In this document: positions 1 through 6,255 of the stretch, in pieces
Layout of the letters: each line of letters begins with the position of its first letter
How positions within the stretch are numbered: position 1 is the stretch's first letter
Assembly (NCBI GenBank): GCA_018695085.1
Contig: JABHOU010000610.1
Location: 1-7,864, forward strand
Direction of reading: 5' to 3'
Source: Opitutia bacterium
GTDB lineage: Bacteria > Verrucomicrobiota > Verrucomicrobiia > Opitutales > Seribacteraceae
DNA: 7,864 nucleotides
The notes under the pieces: generated by a model
What the model saw: only the letters and a program-made list of their open reading frames with translations
What the model was told of the DNA's origin: nothing
Databases searched by the model: none
Program-made: the position numbers and the translations under genes

Positions 1-563
1 TCGCCTTGTCTTTCGATTCAAAACGTTTCTTCGCAGGTATCCCAAAAGAGAAGGAGGAAGAGCATCTTTATTCCGATCTCCGTCGCTTTCTCGATTTTCG
101 TCTGCTGCTATCCGGAAATATGATGGACGGGAAAGTCCTAGTTGACAGCCAATACGTTTACGATAAACCAGTGCTCGAAGATGGTTTCGGGGTCCGCGTA
201 GCAGGCGAACTTGAAGCAGCTCGAAATGGGAAATATGCTTCTGCCCTGCAGGGCTTTTCTGGTGAATTCATGGAACTTTTTGCCCAGAAATTCGACTTCA
301 ACACCGTGTCGCAAATTCTTGAACGCGTCGATCTTTCCAAGTCCAAAGGGTTTGAGATTTTCCGATTCAAGGAATTCCGCAAGCGCCTATCAGGGAAAAC
401 AACTGGAACTTTTTCCCTTGTTTTGGGCACACAGGAGCCAGGTGGATCTGCTCTCAGGCGAACTATCGACCTTCTGGTGGAGGCTCTCAACCCGTTAACT
501 CCTGATTCCGGTTTTCCCGAGGTAACAACGGACGCGGTTCCTGCCGACCCAGTTAGCCCATGA
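1..563 (+). CDS. Unrecognised protein, C-terminal part (5' end outside window)
   Basis: The frame is open from the left edge. The only early start is a TTG at position 6 with no room for a ribosome binding site, so this is most likely the 3' part of a longer gene, with about 187 codons visible. I do not recognise a family. The visible part is soluble-looking, mixed charged and hydrophobic, with no membrane segment, no cysteine and no clear catalytic motif. It contains alternating hydrophobic stretches (for example around residues 42-70 and 133-162) and ends in a Pro/Asp/Thr-rich tail of about 25 residues that looks disordered. Its TGA stop overlaps the ATG of the following lipoprotein gene (ATGA at 560-563), so the two are probably translationally coupled and work in the same process. 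A large envelope-assembly protein is one possibility, but this is a guess. Confidence is high that it is coding and low on function. Confidence 0.7.
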   Translation, partial: ALSFDSKRFFAGIPKEKEEEHLYSDLRRFLDFRLLLSGNMMDGKVLVDSQYVYDKPVLEDGFGVRVAGELEAARNGKYASALQGFSGEFMELFAQKFDFNTVSQILERVDLSKSKGFEIFRFKEFRKRLSGKTTGTFSLVLGTQEPGGSALRRTIDLLVEALNPLTPDSGFPEVTTDAVPADPVSP

Positions 564-2026
564 CAATGAGAGTCGATAGATTTGTCGTTTATTTGGCACT
601 AAGTTGCCTATGTAGTTGTGCCACGACTCAACCTGACTCCACTGACAGTGCCTCTTCCCTGATCGAGCTTCCCGAACAGCAAAAAAAACAAAATGAGGAC
701 AAGCTAACGATTGAGAAGGGTGATTCCGAGGTGGGAAAAACCGCTTCCGGAATTGATTCGCAGCACAAAACGGATCCGGATGTCATACCACTCGATCAAT
801 CGCCGACAACTATTTCCGAGCTTTCCGATTCAGGCGAAGATGAGGGTGAGGATTCTTTGGTTTCGGACCAACTCAAAGGAGACGAGAAGAAGACCACTTC
901 ATCTGACCTGCCCCCTTTGTCGACAACAACTGAACCAAACGAAACAACCTTGCCAGTCGCGACCCAAATCGAAGCACCGAATCCCGCTGCAGAAGGAAAA
1001 TACTCCTTCGACTCGGAAGATAACACAAACACTGACGACATCGAAGAGGATAAGGACAAATCCTTGGCGGGGAATAGTATTGATGAAAGCGACATATCCT
1101 TGTCGGATATCTTTATCAAAGATTCATCTGAGGACTTGGACGCCCTCAAGGTTGGCCAAGCAGAAGGAAATCCTTCAGAACCAAGCAAGACCACCGACCA
1201 AGCGAGTCTTGATCAGACCGATTCGAAATTCTCCGGTTCTCATGAAGATCCAGATAACAAGACACCTTCACTGGATGCCGCAGTTGGACTTTCCGCCGCA
1301 GGCAACTTACCTTTGGATGAACCCGATAACGCTGAAAACATGCTCGCTTTTGAAAGCGAAAACCAACCTGAGTCTCCCTCTGCAAACTCACCCGCATCCA
1401 ATCTCGGGTTTTCCGCCCCAAACTCTGAATCCTCAGACTTGGAAGGAGCAAATTCAACCAGTCTGTTGTTCAGCGAACCTCAGACGAACGAAGCCAATCT
1501 CCCATCCGATAAATCCACTTCTATTCACTTGGCTCCCCAAAAGGATGCTCTGTTGAAAGGTTCTATCAAAAGGGCTCGCCGTTACGTAGGATTGAGCGAA
1601 TGGTTGTCTCGTAGTTCTTCTGAGACTTCGAGTCGCGACGAAGTGTATCTCGGTCACAGCGACCCCAAAGCCCCGGCCGAGCTTGAAAGTTATATTGATG
1701 ATGGTCCTCTTGTGGGAATCGAAGAACCTGTTCGATGGGAGTATGACTCTATTGCAAAATTACTGCGACCTCGCGGGGGTGGACAATCCGCTTCCTCTGA
1801 TGAATTAGGCTTCGGTTACGAATCCGTTCGCAAATTCTTTGATCGGAAGGACTCGATAGGTACAAATGAAACGAATGTTGCTTCACCAATCCCCGCCTCC
1901 CGTTACGATGGTGTCTTGCACTGGTTGGACAGGCGAGGTAGTGACCCGACTCCTGTGAAAACGAAGATACCGGTAGCTCGAAAGTATTCCAATGCTCTTA
2001 ATTGGATTCGCAACGAAGGACGATAA
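560..2026 (+). CDS. Acidic Ser/Asp-rich lipoprotein with five C-terminal Y/W motif repeats
   Basis: The 488-residue product begins with a lipoprotein signal peptide: a basic residue (Arg7), a hydrophobic stretch from residue 8 to 17 and a lipobox ending Leu-Cys-Ser-Cys, with Cys20 as the predicted lipidated residue. Residues 21-335 are low-complexity, rich in Ser, Asp, Glu, Thr, Pro and Asn with almost no aromatic residues, and are probably a long disordered acidic spacer. Residues 341-487 change character: basic, aromatic, with five copies of a short motif (Tyr, small residue, hydrophobic, two variable, aromatic or Leu, hydrophobic, usually Arg) centred on Tyr342, 395, 420, 449 and 476. The start is the ATG in an ATGA overlap with the previous gene; a second ATG two codons later is possible. 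No Shine-Dalgarno sequence is visible, fitting translational coupling. I recognise no family. A membrane-tethered adaptor presenting binding motifs through a flexible linker is an inference from architecture alone. Confidence 0.85.
   Translation: MTMRVDRFVVYLALSCLCSCATTQPDSTDSASSLIELPEQQKKQNEDKLTIEKGDSEVGKTASGIDSQHKTDPDVIPLDQSPTTISELSDSGEDEGEDSLVSDQLKGDEKKTTSSDLPPLSTTTEPNETTLPVATQIEAPNPAAEGKYSFDSEDNTNTDDIEEDKDKSLAGNSIDESDISLSDIFIKDSSEDLDALKVGQAEGNPSEPSKTTDQASLDQTDSKFSGSHEDPDNKTPSLDAAVGLSAAGNLPLDEPDNAENMLAFESENQPESPSANSPASNLGFSAPNSESSDLEGANSTSLLFSEPQTNEANLPSDKSTSIHLAPQKDALLKGSIKRARRYVGLSEWLSRSSSETSSRDEVYLGHSDPKAPAELESYIDDGPLVGIEEPVRWEYDSIAKLLRPRGGGQSASSDELGFGYESVRKFFDRKDSIGTNETNVASPIPASRYDGVLHWLDRRGSDPTPVKTKIPVARKYSNALNWIRNEGR
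1580..2020 (+). repeat. Five degenerate 13-residue motif repeats within the lipoprotein gene
   Basis: The units encode residues 341-353, 394-406, 419-431, 448-460 and 475-487 (bases 1580-1618, 1739-1777, 1814-1852, 1901-1939, 1982-2020). The cores read YVGLSEWLSR, YDSIAKLLRP, YESVRKFFDR, YDGVLHWLDR and YSNALNWIRN. The shared pattern is Tyr, any, small or polar, aliphatic, two variable, Trp/Leu/Phe, hydrophobic, then Arg within one or two positions, often followed by Gly/Ser. Tyr-to-Tyr spacing is 53, 25, 29 and 27 residues, so the last four are nearly regular. The repeat exists at protein level; DNA copies are too diverged to be a recent tandem duplication. The pattern of hydrophobic residues would suit a short amphipathic helix. 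Confidence 0.7.
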
Positions 2027-2068
2027 TCCACCAAGTCCATGCAGGAGTGAGGAAGCATCTAGATGATC

Positions 2069-2094
2069 CTTTCTTCAAGAAGCAAAAGTTTTTT
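2069..2094 (+). terminator. Weak candidate intrinsic terminator after the lipoprotein gene
   Basis: An imperfect AT-rich hairpin (CTTT and TTC arms pairing with GAA and AAAG across small bulges) is followed directly by six T residues at 2089-2094. It lies about 43 bases after the lipoprotein stop codon, which is a sensible place. The stem is short and poor in GC, so it may not work on its own. Confidence 0.3.
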
Positions 2095-2104
2095 GAGAAG
2101 ATTT

Positions 2105-2134
2105 TTGATGTAAAAGAATAACGGCATTTTTAAT
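2105..2134 (+). promoter_or_regulatory. Weak promoter candidate ahead of the 41-codon ORF
   Basis: TTGATG (2105-2110) and TTTAAT (2129-2134) are separated by 18 bases, resembling sigma-70 type -35 and -10 elements. A transcript would start about 17 bases before the small ORF at 2159. The surrounding DNA is AT-rich, so a chance match is quite possible. Confidence 0.22.
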
Positions 2135-2158
2135 GTATTTCAGCATTCCCCAAGCATT

Positions 2159-2284
2159 ATGAAAAGCATCCTTAATTTCCGTGCGTTCTGGATTTGCATG
2201 GCACTTGTACTGTGCTTCTTAGTAGCACGCATCATTATCATAACCGCCGACCTCAGCGCCTACGTCAGCGGGCTCTGGAAATAG
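2159..2284 (+). CDS. Small predicted membrane peptide, 41 residues
   Basis: An ATG at 2159 opens a frame ending in TAG at 2282-2284. The peptide begins MKSILNFRAFW, followed by a strongly hydrophobic segment of about 20 residues (Trp11 to Ile28, interrupted by Arg24), and ends with a short polar tail containing Tyr35 and Trp40. The shape fits a single-pass inner-membrane peptide with a basic N-terminus. No Shine-Dalgarno sequence is seen, but other genes here lack one too. Support comes from the plausible membrane topology, its place in an otherwise empty 284-base gap, and a hairpin starting one base after its stop. It could still be a chance ORF. I recognise no family and assign no function. 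Confidence 0.42.
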   Translation: MKSILNFRAFWICMALVLCFLVARIIIITADLSAYVSGLWK

Positions 2285-2315
2285 AGTAGATCTCCCTCGA
2301 AGCCAGGTATCTACT
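2285..2315. terminator. Hairpin between convergent stop codons, possible bidirectional terminator
   Basis: AGTAGAT (2285-2291) and ATCTACT (2309-2315) form a perfect 7-bp stem around a 17-base loop in which CC and GG could pair further. It starts directly after the stop of the small plus-strand ORF and its right arm contains the stop codon of the minus-strand TIGR02597 gene (2311-2313). There is no T-tract on either strand, so Rho-independent activity would be weak. It is a structural candidate only. Confidence 0.3.
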
Positions 2316-4206
2316 TAATTGGATTTCCAATTCTTAGCCGAGATATCGTACCATAGGGATGATTGCGCTTGAGAAGAATTCCAGCGCCTGCCGGCACAAG
2401 CGAATCATTAATTGGCGAATTGCCTGCACCTACTCGGCGCCATCCACCGGAGTTTATGATGACTTTCGGGGCAGCTAGATAACCAACTCCCCCATCAGTA
2501 AGTGTAATTCCAACAACCGTACCACCTGAAACTGTTGCAATCCCTTTGGCTCCATAACCACCGCCGCCGACGAAGAGGACATAAGCGTTGGAAGTATAAC
2601 CTGCGCCGCTATTCCCCGTTGACCAACTTCCTGTTTCAGGAATGTAATCAGAGTCGCCGCTCTTGCCCTTCAGTTCGAAGGAGTAGGAAGTGACTTTTGT
2701 AATTTCGTAGGACCCGTTTGCCGCACTTTTGATAATGAGGGTATTTCCTTCACCGTTTTCATCGACCTGATTCTTTGGAGAGGAGGAATCGGTCTTATAT
2801 CCCTTAGCTCCGGAGATAACTACTGTAAAACCATTGCGCAAACCATGAGGCAAGACCGTGGTGACGACAATATTTTCACCGACATGGGGGTTTGTAATCA
2901 TAGAAATCGAGCCAGATGCCAATGAGATGTCCTTGCTTGTAAGAGATCCCGCAACCCCCGAACCCTTTTTGGCAGTGGCTTGAGCTGGATCGGTTACGCC
3001 TTTATTAGTTCCGTCATGCCAATAAGTGGTCCAGACACCATTATGGAGTATTTCCACATTGTCGGCTTCTTCGTCTGATGAATGAGCATACCATTTCTCA
3101 GTGTCGTTAAGGTCAGTGGTAATGTTTTCAGCTGCGATGAGATCGGATAGTATCATGTCAGCCCCAAACGGGTTGTTCATGAGGAAGGTGTCGTTGAAAT
3201 CAGGAAGATAAGCAAAAGAGTTAACCGTTAGGGCAACGCCTTCGAAAACGAGATCTATAGCCGGTGAATGATGATGAGCCAAGATAAAGGCTTCGTCAGG
3301 ATAAACGATTGTGTCTGATGCATCCTCCGCAAGTGCTCCCTCGCGCCGCCAAGCTGTGCCGTCATGGAAATACGCTTGATAATTAGTGGAGTTAGTTTCT
3401 CCCAAATATACGCGATCGGCTGTAGTTTCATTGCCATTTTTCAGTTTCAGCATGGGAGGTTTGTAACCGAAAAGAGAACCCAAAGTCCATGCCGGTGTAA
3501 TTTCTACGAGGGCATCGGGTTTGAAAATTGTATCGAGATCGAGATTGAGGGAATTGAGGAGGGTCACTTGGTTTCCCGAATTTGATTCAATCAGAAAAAA
3601 ACGGCCTTCGTTAGGATCTTCTTCCACCAGACGAAGGAAATGCGGTCCGCCCTCAATTTCAACATAAGGTACATAGGAATATCCTCTCCCTCCTTCTATT
3701 ACATTGATTGCAGTGACTTTCGATCCGTTGACCTCGGCAACAGCAATGGCATCGACCGCATCGATAGTGGCGTCTGTGCCTGAATCAGGAGGATGTATAC
3801 GAATTTCGGGCGGTTTGAGGTAACCGCTACCATTGGAGTCGATGACGATGGAAGTGACATTGCCGTCAATCACTTTGGCTGTAGCTCGTGCACGTGTCGT
3901 AGCAAACATGCCAGAGACAAATGGAAATGCCGGATAAGTAGGATCCAGAAGATCGGGTAGAGTATAGAAGGTCAAGTTGTTATCAGATACAGAGACAATC
4001 TGACCTCGAAAGGCAGCCTCACTCTTTAACCCTGCTGAAACTACTTTGTAAAAGGGAGCTTGTGGTGAACCGGCATCTAATGTGACCCCGATTGCTCCGC
4101 TCAAGTCACCAACTTCGCCTGTATCTGAGGCAAAAGCATTTGAGGGCGAACCTACGGTACAGATCGCTGCTACATAAAACATTTTGGAATGGAATCCTTG
4201 AACCAT
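2311..4206 (-). CDS. Secreted TIGR02597-family protein with G-x-G-Y repeats and an FCCH-like insert
   Basis: I recognise the verrucomicrobial TIGR02597 family, exported proteins of unknown role often present as many paralogs, from the 'EGRFFLIES' segment, the 'PAWTLGSLFG' segment, two 'DG-x-x-W/T' strand motifs (HDGTAWRREG and the NGVWTTYWHDG region) and a C-terminal 'VPAGAGILLKR' block. The chosen start (ATG at 4206) has AGAGGT about seven bases upstream and gives a 26-residue Sec signal peptide ending Ala-Phe-Ala before Ser-Asp. An ATG at 4245 is in frame, also has a GAGAGGA-like site, but would make a long 39-residue signal. With the 4206 start the product is 631 residues. The core is interrupted twice: residues about 105-187 hold two G-x-G-Y repeats, and about 433-585 hold an FCCH-like stretch (VVTTVLPHGL...VVISGA) and another G-x-G-Y repeat. 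Mostly beta structure and a periplasmic or surface location are expected. Biochemical function is unknown. Confidence 0.82.
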   Translation of the reverse strand: MVQGFHSKMFYVAAICTVGSPSNAFASDTGEVGDLSGAIGVTLDAGSPQAPFYKVVSAGLKSEAAFRGQIVSVSDNNLTFYTLPDLLDPTYPAFPFVSGMFATTRARATAKVIDGNVTSIVIDSNGSGYLKPPEIRIHPPDSGTDATIDAVDAIAVAEVNGSKVTAINVIEGGRGYSYVPYVEIEGGPHFLRLVEEDPNEGRFFLIESNSGNQVTLLNSLNLDLDTIFKPDALVEITPAWTLGSLFGYKPPMLKLKNGNETTADRVYLGETNSTNYQAYFHDGTAWRREGALAEDASDTIVYPDEAFILAHHHSPAIDLVFEGVALTVNSFAYLPDFNDTFLMNNPFGADMILSDLIAAENITTDLNDTEKWYAHSSDEEADNVEILHNGVWTTYWHDGTNKGVTDPAQATAKKGSGVAGSLTSKDISLASGSISMITNPHVGENIVVTTVLPHGLRNGFTVVISGAKGYKTDSSSPKNQVDENGEGNTLIIKSAANGSYEITKVTSYSFELKGKSGDSDYIPETGSWSTGNSGAGYTSNAYVLFVGGGGYGAKGIATVSGGTVVGITLTDGGVGYLAAPKVIINSGGWRRVGAGNSPINDSLVPAGAGILLKRNHPYGTISRLRIGNPIK

Positions 4207-4222
4207 GTAATTACCTCTTAGC
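4204..4222 (-). promoter_or_regulatory. Ribosome binding site deciding the TIGR02597 gene start
   Basis: Read on the minus strand, AGAGGT lies about seven bases before the ATG at 4206. Together with the better signal-peptide length this favours the internal start over the ATG at 4245, which has its own GAGAGGA roughly ten bases upstream. Both starts may be used. Confidence 0.5.
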
Positions 4223-4272
4223 ACGAGATGATAGTAATACAACATTGACCGAATTTCCTCTCAGTGCAAAGC

Positions 4273-4303
4273 GAAATTTTGAGATGCCCTGTTACAAAAT
4301 TTC
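4273..4303. promoter_or_regulatory. Perfect 8-bp inverted repeat in the divergent control region, operator candidate
   Basis: GAAATTTT (4273-4280) and its exact reverse complement AAAATTTC (4296-4303) flank a 15-base spacer, giving 23 bases between half-site centres, about two helical turns. It sits between the divergently transcribed TIGR02597 and cytochrome genes and overlaps the plus-strand promoter candidate, as expected for a dimeric regulator's site. AT-rich composition raises the chance of coincidence. Confidence 0.38.
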
Positions 4304-4308
4304 ATATA
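4279..4308 (+). promoter_or_regulatory. Promoter candidate for the cytochrome gene
   Basis: TTGAGA (4279-4284) and CATATA (4303-4308) are 18 bases apart, a reasonable sigma-70 type pair. Transcription would begin near 4315, leaving a leader of about 35-45 bases before the start codon. The inverted repeat at 4273-4303 covers the -35 element and spacer. No equally good match was found for the minus-strand gene. Confidence 0.4.
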
Positions 4309-4349
4309 GGGATGAATTCGATGTGGCCTTTGGTCCCTAAAAAAGGTTT

Positions 4350-5618
4350 TTGATTTATGTGCAAAAGCTTTTTTTTCTATTATATGTTACTTATACCTGC
4401 TTCGGGGATGGATTGGCATATGGTAGAGATATTGAGTTTCCCCATTTCAAAGAACCTCCTCACGAATACCTTAAGAGAGAGCCAGTCGACCGATTCACAA
4501 GACTTAAGACCAAGATAGAGACGGGTGCGGCGCGTCTTAACCATACCACCCCCAAAACCTACCTGGTGAGCTTGCTGCAGACCTTGGGGATTTCACCATT
4601 TACGCAAACCTTGGTTTTTTCGACTACAAGTCTCCAGTTGAGTCAAATCTCGCCGGAAAACCCAAGGGCTATTTACTTCAATGAGGACATTTACGTCGGT
4701 TGGGTGCCCGGCGGAAAAATCGAGGTCATCGGGATTGATCCTCAATGGGGTGCCATTACCTATATTTTTGAGATTCCACGACCGAAATCACCTCCGCCAC
4801 TGATTCAACGCGCCACTCGCTGCATGAATTGCCATGCATCCGGCGACATCGGCGGCGCTCCCGGATTGTTGATAAGTTCGGTTGTGCCCGGTCCCGGCGG
4901 GGGTAGTCTGGATGCATTCAGGCAAGGAAAGGACGGTCACGCCGTTCCTTTTCTAGATCGTTTCGGTGGGTGGCACGTTACCGGGAAGCACGGAATCGCA
5001 AAGCATTGGGGTAATCTGACGGGAACTCTTTCACCTGCCGGTCTCAAGGCCATTCCTAACAAACCCGGACAACGATTTCCGCTTGATCGCTATCCAGTTC
5101 CCACTAGCGATATTCTGGCTCACCTCCTGTTCGAGCATCAAGTCGGGTTTGTCAACCGCGTGGTTTCGGCCACTTATAGAACTCGAGCCGTGCTTGCCGG
5201 TGCAGTTCCAAGCGTTGGTGTCTCGGATACGCCAACTTTTCTTGATCGGGAAGCAAATTCCTTGGTTCGCTACCTGCTGTTTGCCGATGAAGCGAAATTT
5301 CCTGCAACAGGCGTGGAGGGGGATCCTCTTTTGCTAAAGGATTTTCGTATAAACCGCCGCCCTAACAAAATGGGGTTCTCTCTCAAGGATTTAGACCTTT
5401 CCACTCGCCTTTTTCGTTTTCGTTGCAGCTATATGATTTATTCCGATTCCTTTACAGGTTTACCTCTCGAACTTAAAAAACGAGTATTTCACCAACTTGG
5501 GCAAGCATTGAGCGTCGAGACGAATTCAACCGACTTCGCTTATCTGCCAATTTCGGAAAAACGAATGATTCGAAGTATCCTGAGGGAAACTTTTTCCGGA
5601 TTGCCTAAAGATTGGTAA
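4350..5618 (+). CDS. Exported monoheme c-type cytochrome family protein
   Basis: The product (422 residues from the TTG at 4350) has one covalent heme motif, Cys-Met-Asn-Cys-His at residues 158-162. Flanking blocks match a family I know from planctomycetal and verrucomicrobial genomes, usually annotated as hypothetical: 'RAIYFNEDIYVGWVPGG' (106-122) ahead of the heme, then 'FGGWHVTGKHG' (205-215), 'HWGN' (219-222), a 'SDILAHLLFEHQ' segment (253-264) and 'CSYMIYSDSFTGLP' (359-372). The N-terminus is a signal peptide ending near Ala23-Tyr-Gly25, consistent with heme attachment outside the cytoplasm. An electron-transfer or redox role is likely; partner and substrate are unknown. The distal heme ligand cannot be identified; several conserved His residues are available. 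The start is uncertain: the TTG lies too close to AAAAAGG (4341-4346), whereas an in-frame GTG at 4359 is about 12 bases from it and still gives a full signal peptide. It converges on the rhodanese gene. Confidence 0.85.
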   Translation: MIYVQKLFFLLYVTYTCFGDGLAYGRDIEFPHFKEPPHEYLKREPVDRFTRLKTKIETGAARLNHTTPKTYLVSLLQTLGISPFTQTLVFSTTSLQLSQISPENPRAIYFNEDIYVGWVPGGKIEVIGIDPQWGAITYIFEIPRPKSPPPLIQRATRCMNCHASGDIGGAPGLLISSVVPGPGGGSLDAFRQGKDGHAVPFLDRFGGWHVTGKHGIAKHWGNLTGTLSPAGLKAIPNKPGQRFPLDRYPVPTSDILAHLLFEHQVGFVNRVVSATYRTRAVLAGAVPSVGVSDTPTFLDREANSLVRYLLFADEAKFPATGVEGDPLLLKDFRINRRPNKMGFSLKDLDLSTRLFRFRCSYMIYSDSFTGLPLELKKRVFHQLGQALSVETNSTDFAYLPISEKRMIRSILRETFSGLPKDW

Positions 5619-5632
5619 TCTTCCCTCAACGT

Positions 5633-5667
5633 AAAAAAAACGGGTACCCGGTCGAACCGGGCACCCG
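5633..5667 (-). terminator. Strong intrinsic terminator of the rhodanese gene
   Basis: A hairpin at 5641-5667 has 11 of 12 pairs matched (one A/C mismatch), is GC-rich, and closes on a three-base loop. On the minus strand it is followed by eight T residues (A-tract at 5633-5640). It begins 25 bases after the rhodanese stop. For the convergent cytochrome gene, which stops at 5618, the same hairpin lacks a T-tract on the plus strand, so any effect there would be weaker. Confidence 0.88.
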
Positions 5668-5692
5668 CCGATAAAGCTGTTAAGCTAAGAAA

Positions 5693-6076
5693 TTACTTCT
5701 TTGCCAGTTCGCCACCGGCTTTTTTCCAACCTGAAATACCGGCGGAAAGGTGCTTGATGTTTTTGTAGCCTAACTTTTCGGCAGCCGCGGCTCCTCGCTT
5801 GTAAGCACTGCATCCGGGACCTCCGCAATAGGCAACTACCAAGGTGTTTTTGTCTTTTGGCAGAAGTTTGGCCAATTTTTTCGCGTTGGAACCGAATTCA
5901 ATCGCAGTTGGTATATGCCCTTTTTTATAGGATCGTGCCCCATTGACGTCAATTACCGCAACCTTGCCGGCCTTTATGGCGCTCTGAAGGTCTTTAATGC
6001 TGACGTCGGGATATTCTCCGGCGAAAACGGCGGTAGCAAAGAGAGTTGAGATTAGCAGAGTAATGATTTTTTTCAT
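5693..6076 (-). CDS. Periplasmic single-domain rhodanese-like protein
   Basis: The 127-residue product has a clear Sec signal peptide (MKK, hydrophobic stretch, cleavage after Val-Phe-Ala at residue 19) followed by one rhodanese domain. Visible landmarks are 'AVIDVNGARSYKKGHIPTA' (40-58, with Asp43 and the Gly-His-Ile-Pro motif) and the active-site segment 'VVAYCGGPGCSAYKRG' (80-95), with Cys84 as the expected sulfur-carrying cysteine. The domain ends in the usual 'L-x-x-GISGW' (110-117). Family knowledge suggests sulfur transfer or redox binding in the periplasm; the actual substrate is unknown. The loop also holds Cys89, so a disulfide or a persulfide relay is conceivable. The ATG at 6076 is chosen because it puts the signal peptide at the N-terminus; a TTG at 6142 would add 22 unlikely residues. 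No Shine-Dalgarno sequence precedes the ATG. The gene appears monocistronic, with its own terminator. Confidence 0.9.
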   Translation of the reverse strand: MKKIITLLISTLFATAVFAGEYPDVSIKDLQSAIKAGKVAVIDVNGARSYKKGHIPTAIEFGSNAKKLAKLLPKDKNTLVVAYCGGPGCSAYKRGAAAAEKLGYKNIKHLSAGISGWKKAGGELAKK

Positions 6077-6255
6077 ATTGGATGGATGGGTTGGTTTTGC
6101 ACTTCCAGTTTCTGGAAATAATGATTTTGAGATTAAAAACAAAATTTGAGCTTCTATCCTCCTGAGAGCAACTTTTTTCTATTCCGCAAAGGATTTTTCC
6201 AAGGGGAGGGCGATGGCAATGAATTGTCGAAGAGTAACTCCATTAGCTGATTGGA
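6077..6255. other. Intergenic leader region ahead of the rhodanese gene
   Basis: These 179 bases separate the glycosyltransferase stop from the rhodanese start; both genes are on the minus strand. No clear intrinsic terminator for the upstream gene is visible. On the minus strand there is an AGGAGG (6158-6163) with no start codon at a usable distance, and only weak promoter-like hexamers (TTGTTT then TATTTC, 16 bases apart). A 6-bp inverted repeat is listed separately. Confidence 0.4.
6103..6117. promoter_or_regulatory. Short perfect inverted repeat upstream of the rhodanese gene
   Basis: TTCCAG and CTGGAA flank TTT, giving a perfect 6-bp inverted repeat 27 bases before the rhodanese ATG. 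It could be an operator half-site pair or a small leader hairpin. It is short enough to occur by chance. Confidence 0.3.

Noticed and set aside
796..1194. Ser-rich minus-strand open frame opposite the lipoprotein linker
   Set aside because: It mirrors the repetitive codon use of the opposite strand and has no independent start signal.
711..1556. Long 281-codon plus-strand open frame inside the lipoprotein gene
   Set aside because: It is an alternate frame of the low-complexity Ser/Asp linker; the product is a Lys/Pro/Leu-rich string without domain features, while the lipoprotein frame has a signal peptide and a coupled start.
4092..4340. 82-codon plus-strand open frame upstream of the cytochrome gene
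   Set aside because: It overlaps the signal peptide region of the TIGR02597 gene and the divergent control region; its composition is unlike a real protein and it has no start signal.
5641..5667. GC-rich palindrome considered as a protein-binding site or mobile-element end
   Set aside because: The adjacent T-tract on the minus strand and its position 25 bases after a stop codon explain it as a terminator.
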